Assembly: GCA_011052815.1 (NCBI GenBank)
Contig: DRIG01000072.1
Span: forward strand, 1 to 64,000
Length of the DNA stretch: 64,000 nucleotides
Reading direction: 5' to 3'
Source of the DNA: a candidate division WOR-3 bacterium
GTDB lineage: Bacteria > Hydrothermota > Tepidihabitantia > SM23-42
Both the position numbers and the translations under genes were made by a program. The first letter of the stretch is position 1; every line of letters begins with the position of its first letter. This document shows positions 43,015-52,700 of this stretch, in pieces. The notes beneath the pieces are model-generated. The model saw only the letters and a program-made list of their open reading frames with translations, was not told the DNA's origin and ran no database searches.

Positions 43015-44488
43015 AGGCGAAATCGCAGTACGTGTGATCAGGGCATGTAAAGAGATGGGGATCAAATCAGTGGGGGTCTTTTCTGATGCTGATAAATCCG
43101 CCCTGCACACGAAATATGCAGATGAGGTCTATTATCTGGGCGCGGCTCCGGCAAGAGAGAGTTATTTAAGGATTGATAAAATTATTGAGATCGCCAGAAG
43201 TTCTCATGCCGAGGCAATTCATCCGGGTTATGGTTTTCTCGCGGAGAATATCGAATTTGCAAAAGCCTGTGAGGATGCCGGGATTGTCTTTATCGGTCCG
43301 ACGTCAAAGGCGATTGAATTGCTCGGTGACAAGATTGCTTCAAAAAAGACGATGCGTGACGCCGGCATACCGGTTATTCCGGGAAGTGAGGATGCAGTCA
43401 GTGAAGAAGGAGAGGCTGTGGACCTTGCCGAGAAGATAGGATACCCTGTTTTGATCAAAGCGGCGGGCGGCGGCGGCGGTAAAGGAATGCGGGTGGTTAA
43501 AGAGAGAGAAGAACTGATCGATGCCATGAAACAGGCGAGGAGTGAAGCTCAGTCCGCATTCGGAAATCCGACGATATTCATTGAAAAATTCCTTGAGGCT
43601 CCACGCCATATCGAATTTCAAATTCTTGCAGACAATTATGGTAATGTCGTGCACCTCTTTGAACGGGAGTGCTCGATCCAGCGCCGTCATCAAAAGCTGA
43701 TCGAAGAATCACCTTCTGCGATTATGACTCCCCAGCTGCGTTCTAAAATGGGAGTTGCCGCAGTGAAGGCGGTCAAGGCATCCAATTACTGTAATGCCGG
43801 AACCGTGGAGTTTATGATCGATAAAAATAGGAATTTTTATTTTCTGGAAATGAATACACGATTACAGGTCGAACATCCGGTGACCGAGTTGATTACAGGT
43901 GTTGATATCGTGAAAGAGCAGTTCAGGATCGCCGCCGGAGAAAGATTGTCCCTGGATCAGGACACCATTAAGATGTCGGGTGCCGCCATTGAATGCCGTA
44001 TTTCCGCTGAAGATCCTGAAAACAACTTTGCACCATCCACCGGTAAAATAATTGAATATAAACTACCCGGCGGCATCGGTATACGGGTGGACAGCGGAGT
44101 GTATGAAGGCTTTGAGGTTCCGATATATTATGACCCGCTCATCGCCAAACTCCTGGTCTGGGCGCCGACGCGGCAGGAGGCGATTATCAGAATGAAGAGG
44201 GCGCTCAATGAATATATAATAAGAGGAATTAAAAGTTCCATACCCTTTCATAAACTGGTTATGGATAACCCCAGATTCCTGGACGGTGACTATGATACTA
44301 CATTCATCGATAATGTGCTGGGAAAGATCGAGTATAAGAAACAACATTATGATATAGCGGCGATCGCTGCGGCGATAAGAAAGTCACAGGCTGCAAAACG
44401 TGCGGTCTTGGTACACGGAAAACAGAGGAAGTCGTATGTCAACCCGTGGAAAATGGCGGGCCGTAAAGCAGGAATGAGGGATAGATAA
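42986..44488 (+). CDS. Biotin carboxylase subunit of acyl-CoA carboxylase (propionyl module)
   Basis: 500 aa. ATP-grasp enzyme with FKKILIANRGEIAVRVIRAC, GYGFLAENIEFA, KAAGGGGGKGMRVV, HLFERECSIQRRHQKLIEES, NFYFLEMNTRLQVEHPVTE and the biotin carboxylase C-domain. It carboxylates biotin on the carrier encoded 2 bp downstream. A short basic tail of about 50 residues follows the canonical end. There is no Shine-Dalgarno, only the conserved hairpin leader. A 49-bp stretch (43638-43686) is identical to the second biotin carboxylase gene. Confidence 0.93.
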   Translation: MFKKILIANRGEIAVRVIRACKEMGIKSVGVFSDADKSALHTKYADEVYYLGAAPARESYLRIDKIIEIARSSHAEAIHPGYGFLAENIEFAKACEDAGIVFIGPTSKAIELLGDKIASKKTMRDAGIPVIPGSEDAVSEEGEAVDLAEKIGYPVLIKAAGGGGGKGMRVVKEREELIDAMKQARSEAQSAFGNPTIFIEKFLEAPRHIEFQILADNYGNVVHLFERECSIQRRHQKLIEESPSAIMTPQLRSKMGVAAVKAVKASNYCNAGTVEFMIDKNRNFYFLEMNTRLQVEHPVTELITGVDIVKEQFRIAAGERLSLDQDTIKMSGAAIECRISAEDPENNFAPSTGKIIEYKLPGGIGIRVDSGVYEGFEVPIYYDPLIAKLLVWAPTRQEAIIRMKRALNEYIIRGIKSSIPFHKLVMDNPRFLDGDYDTTFIDNVLGKIEYKKQHYDIAAIAAAIRKSQAAKRAVLVHGKQRKSYVNPWKMAGRKAGMRDR

Positions 44489-44489
44489 G

Positions 44490-44987
44490 ATGGCTTATAT
44501 CGTCAGAGTTGATGATAAAGAATTTAAAGTGGAACTGAAAAAAGAGGGCAAAGATTATAAAGTGCTGATCAACGGTCTTGAAAAGAATGTCGGATTTGTA
44601 GCCGGCGGAGAAAGAAGGTTGAGTTTTGTGGTTGATAATAAACCGTTTGACGTCGTCTTTGAGTCGGACGGGCGGGTTACAGTCGCAGATCAAGGATACA
44701 GTGTAGAGATCTTTGATGAACAGATTCAGAAGTTGATAAAAGTCGGTCCTGAAAAGAAGCATAAAAAAGAATTCGTGCTCAAGGCATTGATGCCCGGTTT
44801 GATAATCCGGGTCGAGGTTAAAGAAGGTGAAGAGGTGGTTGAGGGTCAGGGGCTTCTTGTCATCGAAGCGATGAAGATGCAGAACGAACTGAAGGCCCCG
44901 GGAAAAGGAGTCGTGAAAAAGATCTTTATCAAAGAGGGGCAGACCGTGAACAGCGGCGACACCCTGTTGGTAGTTGACAGATATTAA
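44490..44987 (+). CDS. Biotin carboxyl carrier protein (propionyl module)
   Basis: 165 aa. The C-terminal 75 residues are a biotinyl domain with the target lysine in VIEAMKMQNELKAPGKG. The N-terminal 90 residues are beta-rich and probably bind the carboxylase subunits. It begins 2 bp after the biotin carboxylase stop and completes a three-gene carboxylase (41362-44987). Confidence 0.92.
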   Translation: MAYIVRVDDKEFKVELKKEGKDYKVLINGLEKNVGFVAGGERRLSFVVDNKPFDVVFESDGRVTVADQGYSVEIFDEQIQKLIKVGPEKKHKKEFVLKALMPGLIIRVEVKEGEEVVEGQGLLVIEAMKMQNELKAPGKGVVKKIFIKEGQTVNSGDTLLVVDRY

Positions 44988-45065
44988 AATATGTGTAAAA
45001 TTTACCACGGGAATTTCGCTGCTGTAAAGTTTGGTGGACAAAACTATACTAAAGAGGAGGTATAG

Positions 45066-46817
45066 ATGAGTTATATATTACATAGACCAAGGGCCATCAG
45101 ATATATGATAATGAGCATTTTTTTAGTTATTTTTTTGCCATATCTGAGCCCGGCGAAAACTGTTGAGGTTATCAATCCAGCATTTGGAGACATATACTTT
45201 ATCAATGATATCCAGACTGTCCAATGGCAGTCAGATTATCTTTTTGATAATGCTCGGATTGAATTGTATAAGGGAAAAGAGTATCTATGCACACTGGCAG
45301 CACTGTGTGAAAATGTGGAAACGTTTGAATGGACAGTATCGCAAGGGCTGGTTTCTGGAGAAGATTATCAAATCAAGGTTATTGATACGCAGGATGAAAA
45401 CAACTATGGTTTCAGCCGGTACTTCAGAATTGCCGCCCACAATCCTATAGATGAAGCCGATTATCCTATGCCAGTTACATATTCCCGTCAGTGGGAAATA
45501 CATACTGTTGACAATGTTGCTGATGTAGGCTATTTCACAGGCATTGATGTTGATAGCCAGAACCATCCGCATATCAGTTATTATGATGACAGCAATGATG
45601 ATTTAAAACACGCATATTGGGATGGTTCAGTATGGCATACTGAGGTTGTGGACGCTACGGGTAATGTCGGGACGTGGACCTCGCTTGCTGTCAATAGAAA
45701 CGACGACAATATTCACATAAGTTATTGCGATGAAAGTAATCGCGATTTAAAATATGCCAGATGGAATGGTTCATCTTGGTCTGTTCAGACCATTGATGGA
45801 TCGGGTAATCGGGGTGAATATACCTGCATAGCCCTTGATTCAAATGGTAGCCCACATATCAGCTATATCTATGGCGGTTCAGGGGATCTTATGTATGCAT
45901 TCTGGACAGGAACCATTTGGGGAACTATGTGTGTTGATGATGAAGACGATACTGGACGGTATACCGGAATTGCTATCGACAATAACAATTATCCGCACTT
46001 CAGTTACCATGATTACACCTGGAACCTTTGGACTCATCGACATTGGGCAAAATATGCTTATTATACTGGTTCTGGATGGGTCAGGCAATGGGTCGATCAG
46101 AGATATTATACAGGATACTACACCTCCATTGCTGTGGATTCGACCAATGTGCCACATATCAGTTATCAGGGTGCCAGTCATTGTGATTATGCGGTGCGCA
46201 CAGGCGGAAGCTGGTCGCTTACAGCCGTTGATCCACATGTCGGCGATCTATATATTGCTGGTACATCTATGCTGATTGGTAACGACGGAACTCCGATGGT
46301 TGCGTATTATCGAGCGAGTTCAACATTTGAAGGTTGTCTTGCTTTTGCTTTTTATGATGGCGCGAATTGGGTGATTGAGTATGTTGATACTGTCGGCAGT
46401 GTTGGCGGTTTTCCATCAATGGTTATGGATGGCAACGGTTATCTACACATCAGCTATGTGGATTATACAAATACTGCGTTAAAATATGCAAAGGTACTCT
46501 TCACCAGTATCCAAGAAGAACACGATGCGCAACAGATGATTGGTCAAAGATTGTGCCTGAGACCAAATCCATCTAATAATGGAATAGTTACTATAAGTTA
46601 TAAATTGTCGGTTAGTGGTTTGGTGCGCCTTAGTGTGTACGATGCGCTTGGCAGAGAGGTTAAGACACTGGTAAATGGAATAAAGTCAGCTGGTGAACAC
46701 AGCACGACATGGAACAGTTGTGATAAAGATGGTGTGAAGGTTGCGGCAGGTATTTATTTCGTACAGTACACCACCTTGGACAATATTCAAACCAAGAAGT
46801 TACTACTTTTGAGATAA
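45066..46817 (+). CDS. Secreted propeller-type protein with C-terminal sorting domain
   Basis: 583 aa. Signal peptide (about 10-33, IMSIFLVIFLPYLSPAK). An Ig-like Kre9/KNH-type domain follows (NPAFGDIYFINDIQTVQWQS). Then come about seven repeats of 40-50 residues of the kind IDVDSQNHPHISYYDDSNDD, suggesting a beta propeller. The last 75 residues (LRPNPSNNGIVTISYKL, LSVYDALGREVKTLVNG, AAGIYFVQYTT) are a T9SS-type or FlgD-like sorting domain common in FCB and WOR-3 genomes. AGGAGG precedes the ATG. It interrupts the metabolic cluster; ligand unknown. Confidence 0.8.
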   Translation: MSYILHRPRAIRYMIMSIFLVIFLPYLSPAKTVEVINPAFGDIYFINDIQTVQWQSDYLFDNARIELYKGKEYLCTLAALCENVETFEWTVSQGLVSGEDYQIKVIDTQDENNYGFSRYFRIAAHNPIDEADYPMPVTYSRQWEIHTVDNVADVGYFTGIDVDSQNHPHISYYDDSNDDLKHAYWDGSVWHTEVVDATGNVGTWTSLAVNRNDDNIHISYCDESNRDLKYARWNGSSWSVQTIDGSGNRGEYTCIALDSNGSPHISYIYGGSGDLMYAFWTGTIWGTMCVDDEDDTGRYTGIAIDNNNYPHFSYHDYTWNLWTHRHWAKYAYYTGSGWVRQWVDQRYYTGYYTSIAVDSTNVPHISYQGASHCDYAVRTGGSWSLTAVDPHVGDLYIAGTSMLIGNDGTPMVAYYRASSTFEGCLAFAFYDGANWVIEYVDTVGSVGGFPSMVMDGNGYLHISYVDYTNTALKYAKVLFTSIQEEHDAQQMIGQRLCLRPNPSNNGIVTISYKLSVSGLVRLSVYDALGREVKTLVNGIKSAGEHSTTWNSCDKDGVKVAAGIYFVQYTTLDNIQTKKLLLLR

Positions 46818-47091
46818 AGTGAGGATAAACCGAGCAGGGTAAAAAAGGAGGGAAATTTTAGAAAGCGCATCAGAGATTAACTTCAGAATCAATCCTATCT
46901 TGATTTTGAATAAAGTCTGCTGCCGAGAGAGGTAGTGGGTAGACCCGCAGAATAGAACAGATTGAAATTTTGAGTAGCCTAACCAAAAAATATAAAAACC
47001 AGAACATTTCCCTCTTTTTTTGAAAGGGAATTAAGGAGGTTTTTAATAAGACCATATGAAATTGATTTTATTCATTTTTTAGGCTGCGGCG
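46818..47091. other. Non-coding gap before the second mutase gene
   Basis: 274 bp without a coding pattern on the plus strand. It holds a small inverted repeat TTCCCT/AGGGAA around 47010-47030 and an AAGGAGG at 47033-47039 that faces only an 8-codon frame (ATG 47056 to TAG). The missing N-terminal codons of the following mutase would be expected in this gap but are not there. Confidence 0.45.
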
Positions 47092-48642
47092 ATGCTTTTT
47101 TCTCCTGATGATATAAAAAAGTTGGATTATGAAAAGGACCTGGGAGACCCGGGTGAGTTTCCTTTTACACGCGGGGTGTATTCTTCGATGTATACGGGTC
47201 GGCTCTGGACCATGCGTCAGTATGCCGGTTATGCAACAGCCGAAGAATCGAATCGCCGATACAAATATCTGTTGAAACAGGGACAGACCGGTTTGTCTGT
47301 CGCCTTTGATCTACCGACCCAGATGGGTTATGATTCTGACAGTCCTTTGGCTGAAGGAGAGGTGGGAAAGACCGGAGTCGCAATCGATACTCTTCAGGAT
47401 ATGGAGATTCTTTTCGACGGTATTCCTCTGGATAAAGTAAGCACCTCGATGACGATCAATGCCACCGCGGCGATTCTTCTGGCGATGTATATCGCGGTTG
47501 CGGAAAAACAGGGAGTACCGAAGTCGATTCTGCGTGGTACGGTCCAGAATGATATTTTAAAAGAATATATTGCACGCGGCACATATATTTATCCGCCTGT
47601 TCCTTCAATGAAGATTACAATTGATATAATAGAATACTGCAGTGAATATCTGCCCAAATGGAATACGATTTCTGTTTCCGGCTATCACATCAGAGAAGCC
47701 GGTGCAACGGCTGTGCAGGAACTTGCTTTCACGATCGCTAACGGCATTACTTATGTGAAATATGCGGTTGAGCGGGAAAAACTCGAAGTGGATACATTTG
47801 CTCCGCGTATCTCTTTCTTCTTCAACGCACATAATAATTTCTTTGAAGAGATTGCAAAATTCAGGGCGGCACGCCGTCTCTGGGCGAGGTTGATCAAAGA
47901 AAAATTCAATGCAAAGGCTCCCAAGTCAATGATGCTCAGATTTCATACCCAGACCGCGGGATGCACCCTGACCGCCCAGGAGCCTCAGAACAATGCGATC
48001 AGGGTCGCCTTTCAGGCGCTTGCGGCTGTCCTGGGCGGCACCCAGAGTCTCCATACCAACTCGTACGACGAGGCGTTGTCACTCCCCACTGAGGAGTCGG
48101 TGAAACTGGCGCTGCGTACCCAGCAGCTCATTGCCTATGAGACTAAGATTCCCGAGATTATTGATCCTCTGGGAGGGAGTTACTGCATCGAGTCTTTGAC
48201 AGACAGATTAGAAAAGGGTGCCCTGGAATATCTTGAGAAGATAGAAGAACTCGGCGGCGCCCTTAACGCGATTGAAAAAGGTTATTTCCAGCGGGAGATA
48301 CACAGAAGTGCGTATGAGTATCAAAAGGCAGTGGAAAAGGGAGAGATCAATGTGGTGGGGGTGAACAAGTTCGCCACGGAATCTTCCAGAAGACATTTTT
48401 CCATACTCAGGGTTTCTCCGCAGGTGGTGAAGAAACAACTCAGAAGAACACAGAAGATAAAAAAGGAGAGAGACAACAAAAAAGTCAGGGCGGCTCTGGA
48501 GAGATTGAAACGGGCAGCGGTCAAGGGATCGAATTTGATGGAGCCGATCCTGGAGTGTGTCAAGGCATACGCCAGTGTCGGAGAGATTTCAGATACCCTG
48601 AGAAGGGTCTATGGTGAATATAAAGAAGAAAAGATATTTTAG
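47092..48642 (+). CDS. Methylmalonyl-CoA mutase-type large subunit, second copy (short N-terminus)
   Basis: 516 aa. Collinear with the copy at 38299 from [20 protein letters not shown] onward, with the catalytic-region motifs [40 protein letters not shown] and [19 protein letters not shown] intact. About 29 N-terminal residues present in the first copy are missing; a TAG stands four codons upstream of the ATG, and no Shine-Dalgarno is at useful distance. It may be a damaged gene, or a paralogue for another acyl-CoA (for example isobutyryl-CoA) sharing the single B12 subunit. Confidence 0.8.
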   Translation: MLFSPDDIKKLDYEKDLGDPGEFPFTRGVYSSMYTGRLWTMRQYAGYATAEESNRRYKYLLKQGQTGLSVAFDLPTQMGYDSDSPLAEGEVGKTGVAIDTLQDMEILFDGIPLDKVSTSMTINATAAILLAMYIAVAEKQGVPKSILRGTVQNDILKEYIARGTYIYPPVPSMKITIDIIEYCSEYLPKWNTISVSGYHIREAGATAVQELAFTIANGITYVKYAVEREKLEVDTFAPRISFFFNAHNNFFEEIAKFRAARRLWARLIKEKFNAKAPKSMMLRFHTQTAGCTLTAQEPQNNAIRVAFQALAAVLGGTQSLHTNSYDEALSLPTEESVKLALRTQQLIAYETKIPEIIDPLGGSYCIESLTDRLEKGALEYLEKIEELGGALNAIEKGYFQREIHRSAYEYQKAVEKGEINVVGVNKFATESSRRHFSILRVSPQVVKKQLRRTQKIKKERDNKKVRAALERLKRAAVKGSNLMEPILECVKAYASVGEISDTLRRVYGEYKEEKIF

Positions 48643-48682
48643 TATTTGATTGATTCAGGATTCATAAAAAAAGGAGGTTTTA

Positions 48683-49771
48683 GTGATTTTCGGTATACCC
48701 AAGGAATTAGCTCCTTTCAAACAGACGCCTGAGTATCGGGTGGGATTCTCACCAATGGGCGTGCGGGAATTGATGCTCTATGGAGCGAAATTTTATGTCG
48801 AGACCAAGGCAGGGGAAGGAGCGGGATTTTCCGATGCTGATTATGAAAAGGCCGGAGCCACAGTCGTCTATTCCAAAGAAGAGGCGTACAAAAGGGCTGA
48901 TATTGTTTTAAAGGTACGCAGGCCCCAGCAGGAGGAATATTCCTATATCAAGGAAGGACAGACGATAATGGGGTTTATCCATCTGGTCACAGCAAAGAAA
49001 GAGTTCTATCAGCTCATCAATGAAAAGAAGATTACTCTGATCGGTTATGAAATCATTCAGCGGGATGACGGAAGATTACCCGTAGTCATTCCGATGAGTG
49101 AGATGGCGGGTAAGCTGTCCGTGCAGATCGCCGGTCGATTACTGGAATCGCCGAACCGCGGTCGGGGCATTCTGCTCGGCGGTATTCCCGGTATCCCACC
49201 CGCCGAGGTCGTGATTCTCGGCGCCGGAACACTGGGTTGCAACGCTGCAAAGTCATTCGCCGGCATAGGAGCGAATGTCTATGTACTGGATATAAACAGG
49301 GATAGATTGGATGAGATCGCCTGCCAGACCGCCGGTTCAAAGGTCACCACGATGTTCGCGACAAAACATAATATCGAGAAACTCGTTAAATTCGCCGATG
49401 TGGTGATCTGCGCTGTACTGGTACCGGGAAAGAGGTCGCCGATTCTGATCACCAGGGAGATGGTTAGATCAATGCGCCGCGGTTCCGTGCTCATCGATTT
49501 CTCGATCGACCAGGGCGGTTGTTCTGAGACCTCAAAGATCGCACCGAGCGGACAATTTATTTACACGATCGACGGTGTTATACATTTCTGTATGCCCAAT
49601 GCAACGACCCTTGTGGCACGAACCGCAACCCACACCATAACTTCGGGAATCTTCCCTTATCTGCGTATAATAACCGAATCCGGTCTGGAACAGACACTTA
49701 ATACGAATCCGGATTTAAGGCGGGGCATCTATGCGGCGGACGGTGTGATAAAAGAGGAGTACCGATTATGA
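48683..49771 (+). CDS. ald: Alanine dehydrogenase
   Basis: 362 aa. IFGIPKELAPFKQTPEYRVG and KADIV-like pattern RADIVLKVRRPQ, MGFIHLVTAKKE and the NAD-binding VVILGAGTLGCNAAKSFAGI place it in the AlaDH/PNT family. It converts alanine to pyruvate with NAD. GTG start with GGAGG upstream. It overlaps the CoA-transferase gene by 4 bp, so amino acid deamination is coupled with acyl-CoA use. Confidence 0.9.
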   Translation: MIFGIPKELAPFKQTPEYRVGFSPMGVRELMLYGAKFYVETKAGEGAGFSDADYEKAGATVVYSKEEAYKRADIVLKVRRPQQEEYSYIKEGQTIMGFIHLVTAKKEFYQLINEKKITLIGYEIIQRDDGRLPVVIPMSEMAGKLSVQIAGRLLESPNRGRGILLGGIPGIPPAEVVILGAGTLGCNAAKSFAGIGANVYVLDINRDRLDEIACQTAGSKVTTMFATKHNIEKLVKFADVVICAVLVPGKRSPILITREMVRSMRRGSVLIDFSIDQGGCSETSKIAPSGQFIYTIDGVIHFCMPNATTLVARTATHTITSGIFPYLRIITESGLEQTLNTNPDLRRGIYAADGVIKEEYRL

Positions 49772-51063
49772 GTTGGTTTGATAATTACAAAAAGAAAAAG
49801 TGTTCCATTGAGGAAGCGGTTTCAGTGGTGAAGAGTAATGATCGGGTGTATATCAGCGGAAATGCAGCGACTCCGTTCAGACTTATGGAGGCCCTGGCTC
49901 AGAGAAAGGATGAATTGAAGAATGTAGAGATCGCACATGTGCTCTTGTTCGGTGACGATCCTTTATCAAAACCGGGTATGGAAGGGCATTTCAGACACAA
50001 TTCACTTTTTGTCGGTCCTGCAGACCGGGCGGCGGTGAATGAAGGCAAAGCAGATTACATTCCAGTATTCCTGTATGAGATACCGCAGTTGTTCTATTCC
50101 GGCGAATTACCGATCGATGTTGCTTTTATGCACCTGTCACCGCCTGATGAACATGGTTTTATGAGTTATGGAGTGGAGTGTCTGGCGTCGAAGGCGGCGG
50201 CAGAGACTGCTAAGACGGTCATCGCTCAGGTTAATGAAAAGATGCCGCGTACCCTGGGAGATTCTTTCATCCATGTATCACGGGTGGCGAAGATCGTCGA
50301 AATTTCCGAGGAACTGCCAGAACTGGAACCTATTCCATTCACCGAGGTCGAAAAGAGAATCGGTTTGAATATCGCCGGGCTCGTTGAAGACGGCTCCACG
50401 CTTCAGCTCGGTATCGGTGGTATCCCAAACGCCGCCCTCAAGGCGATGTTCGACAAAAAAGATCTGGGAGTCCATACTGAGATGGTTTCAGACAGTATCA
50501 TGGAAGCGATTGAAGCCGGTGTGATCACCGGTGCGAAGAAGACCCTGCATCACGGTAAGATCATTGCGACCTTTTATCTCGGAACAAAGCAGTTATACGA
50601 ATTCATCGACAACAATCCAATTTTTGAAACACACCCTACAGAGTATACAAACCATCCTTTTATCATAAGACAGAACGAAAAGATGGTGGCGATCAACTCC
50701 GCTATTGAGGTCGATCTGACCGGTCAGGTCTGCTCAGACTCCATAGGAACCAGAATATATTCCGGATTCGGAGGGCAGGTTGATTTTATCCGCGGCGCCG
50801 CCCAGTCAAAAGGCGGAAAACCGATTATTGCATTGCCTTCAACCGCAAAAGGAGGAAAGATTTCGAAGATCGTACCTACTCTCCAGATCGGTGCCGGTGT
50901 GGTAACCACAAGAGCCGATGTTCACTATATCGTGACTGAATACGGAGTCGCCTATCTCCACGGTAAAAATTTACGGCAACGTGCAGAGGCGTTGATAAGT
51001 ATCGCGCATCCTGATTTCCGGGAGATGCTTGAACAGGAAGCGAAGAAGAGGAGGTTGTTATGA
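49768..51063 (+). CDS. Acetyl-CoA hydrolase/CoA-transferase family protein
   Basis: 431 aa of the acetate/4-hydroxybutyrate CoA-transferase family: LQLGIGGIPNAALKAMFDKK, HTEMVSDSIMEAIEAGVITG, SDSIGTRIYSGFGGQVDFIR and TEYGVAYLHGKNLRQRAEAL. A glutamate of the family, probably in the HTEM region, forms the CoA ester. It likely moves CoA between acetate, propionate or succinate. Overlaps ald (ATGA) and the epimerase (4 bp), so the three are co-translated. Confidence 0.88.
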   Translation: MSWFDNYKKKKCSIEEAVSVVKSNDRVYISGNAATPFRLMEALAQRKDELKNVEIAHVLLFGDDPLSKPGMEGHFRHNSLFVGPADRAAVNEGKADYIPVFLYEIPQLFYSGELPIDVAFMHLSPPDEHGFMSYGVECLASKAAAETAKTVIAQVNEKMPRTLGDSFIHVSRVAKIVEISEELPELEPIPFTEVEKRIGLNIAGLVEDGSTLQLGIGGIPNAALKAMFDKKDLGVHTEMVSDSIMEAIEAGVITGAKKTLHHGKIIATFYLGTKQLYEFIDNNPIFETHPTEYTNHPFIIRQNEKMVAINSAIEVDLTGQVCSDSIGTRIYSGFGGQVDFIRGAAQSKGGKPIIALPSTAKGGKISKIVPTLQIGAGVVTTRADVHYIVTEYGVAYLHGKNLRQRAEALISIAHPDFREMLEQEAKKRRLL

Positions 51064-51452
51064 AGCTCGCCCACATTGCAGTGGCGGTGAAGAAGATCAA
51101 CGAACGTATTGAAGTCTGGCAGAAGATTTTCGGATTCAACCTGAAGACGACCACTGAGGTTGCAGACCAGAAGGTTAAGGTCGCGGTCCTTGAAGGAGAC
51201 GGCTTTCACCTTGAACTGCTGGAACCGTTGAATGAAGAGAGTTCCGTGGATAAATTTATCAAGAAACGGGGTGAGGGATTACATCACCTCTGTTTTGAAG
51301 TGGAGGATCTGGAAGGTGTTCTTGCTTCACTGCGTTCAAATAACATCGAGTTAATCGATCAGAAACCCAGGATGGGTGCTGTAGGTAAAAAGATTGCATT
51401 TCTCCATCCGAGAAGCATGGGAGGGGTTCTGATTGAATTGGTGCAGAAGTGA
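51060..51452 (+). CDS. mce: Methylmalonyl-CoA epimerase
   Basis: 130 aa VOC-fold enzyme. LAHIAVAVKKINERIEVW supplies the first metal-binding His, GEGLHHLCFEVEDLEGV the second, and GVLIELVQK the glutamate. Length and pattern are those of methylmalonyl-CoA epimerases, which link the carboxylase (S-isomer) to the mutase (R-isomer). It overlaps the CoA-transferase stop by 4 bp. Confidence 0.93.
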   Translation: MKLAHIAVAVKKINERIEVWQKIFGFNLKTTTEVADQKVKVAVLEGDGFHLELLEPLNEESSVDKFIKKRGEGLHHLCFEVEDLEGVLASLRSNNIELIDQKPRMGAVGKKIAFLHPRSMGGVLIELVQK

Positions 51453-51492
51453 ATTTTTATATGATTGCAGTTTAACAAATTAAGGAGGAACG

Positions 51493-52659
51493 ATGCATAT
51501 CGAGTCAAAAATAGTGCACGGTGGGCAACATCCGGATAAAGAGACCGGTGCGCTTTCGCCGCCGATTTATCAGACATCAACATTTGCATTTCGTGATGCC
51601 GACCACGGTGCACGCCTTTTTAAACAGGAAGAAGAGGGTCATATTTACACCCGGTTGAGTAATCCGACGATTGACCTGCTGGCGAGCAAAATTGCGCTTC
51701 TGGAATCGGCTGAAGCCGGGTTGATATTCTCTTCAGGCCTTGCCGCGGTCTTTAATGTCGTCGTCACCCTGATAAAGAGCGGCGGGCATATCGTCTCTGA
51801 TGATACCATCTACGGCGGCACCTTCGCGCTCTTGAAGAACGTTCTGCCGAATCTCGGGATAGACGTGACATTTATCGATGCTTCAGATACTGATAAGCTT
51901 GCTTCAGCGATTACTGATAAGACAAAACTTATCTTCATCGAAACGCCGGCGAATCCTACCTTGAAGATCATTGATATCAGCGCCTGTGCTGAAATCGCCC
52001 GCACCAGAAAGATCCCGCTCTGTGTTGATAATACTTTCGCCACCCCTTATCTGCAGAGGCCGATTGAGCTCGGTGCAGATATTGTCGTCCATTCAGCAAC
52101 CAAATATTTCGGGGGACACGGTGATATTATCGGCGGTGTTGTGGTCGGGAAGAAGGATTTCATCCATGAATTATGGGATGTGGCGAAAGAGATCGGAGCC
52201 TGCAATTCACCGTTTAACGCCTGGCTTATTTTAAGGGGATTGAAAACCCTCGCCGTGCGTATGGATCGGCACTGTGATAATGCAATGAAGATCGCCGAGT
52301 ATCTTTCCGGACATAAGAAGGTTGAACGGGTTTATTATCCAGGGTTGAGTACGCATCCGGGATATGAGATCGCCAGAAAACAGATGAGTAAATTCGGCGG
52401 GATGGTCGGTTTTGACCTTAAAGGCGGAAAAGAAGCCGGTAAGATCGTTATGAACTCGGTCAAGCTCTGTATCCTGGCGGTCAGCCTCGGTGATGTCGAT
52501 ACCTTGATTGAACATCCGGCTTCAATGACGCATTCCACTTACAGCGAGGAGGAGTTGAGGGACTGCGGTATAAAACCCGGCTTTGTCAGATTATCGGTCG
52601 GGCTTGAACACTGTGATGATTTGATTGCCGATCTGGAACAGGCGTTTGAGAACATATAG
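51493..52659 (+). CDS. Methionine gamma-lyase/cystathionine gamma-lyase-like PLP enzyme
   Basis: 388 aa Cys/Met-metabolism PLP enzyme. IVHGGQHPDKETGALSPPIY, HIYTRLSNPT, the PLP lysine in HSATKYFGGHGDIIGGVVVG and STYSEEELRDCGI are visible. GHGD after the lysine favours methionine gamma-lyase. The active-site Cys of classical lyases (YGCTFA) is Gly here (YGGTFA), so specificity may differ. 2-oxobutyrate from methionine would feed propionyl-CoA, matching the neighbours. AAGGAGG precedes the ATG. Confidence 0.85.
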   Translation: MHIESKIVHGGQHPDKETGALSPPIYQTSTFAFRDADHGARLFKQEEEGHIYTRLSNPTIDLLASKIALLESAEAGLIFSSGLAAVFNVVVTLIKSGGHIVSDDTIYGGTFALLKNVLPNLGIDVTFIDASDTDKLASAITDKTKLIFIETPANPTLKIIDISACAEIARTRKIPLCVDNTFATPYLQRPIELGADIVVHSATKYFGGHGDIIGGVVVGKKDFIHELWDVAKEIGACNSPFNAWLILRGLKTLAVRMDRHCDNAMKIAEYLSGHKKVERVYYPGLSTHPGYEIARKQMSKFGGMVGFDLKGGKEAGKIVMNSVKLCILAVSLGDVDTLIEHPASMTHSTYSEEELRDCGIKPGFVRLSVGLEHCDDLIADLEQAFENI

Positions 52660-52700
52660 CCTGTTAAAACCGGGATGCTAGTTTTTAACAAGGAGGTTTA

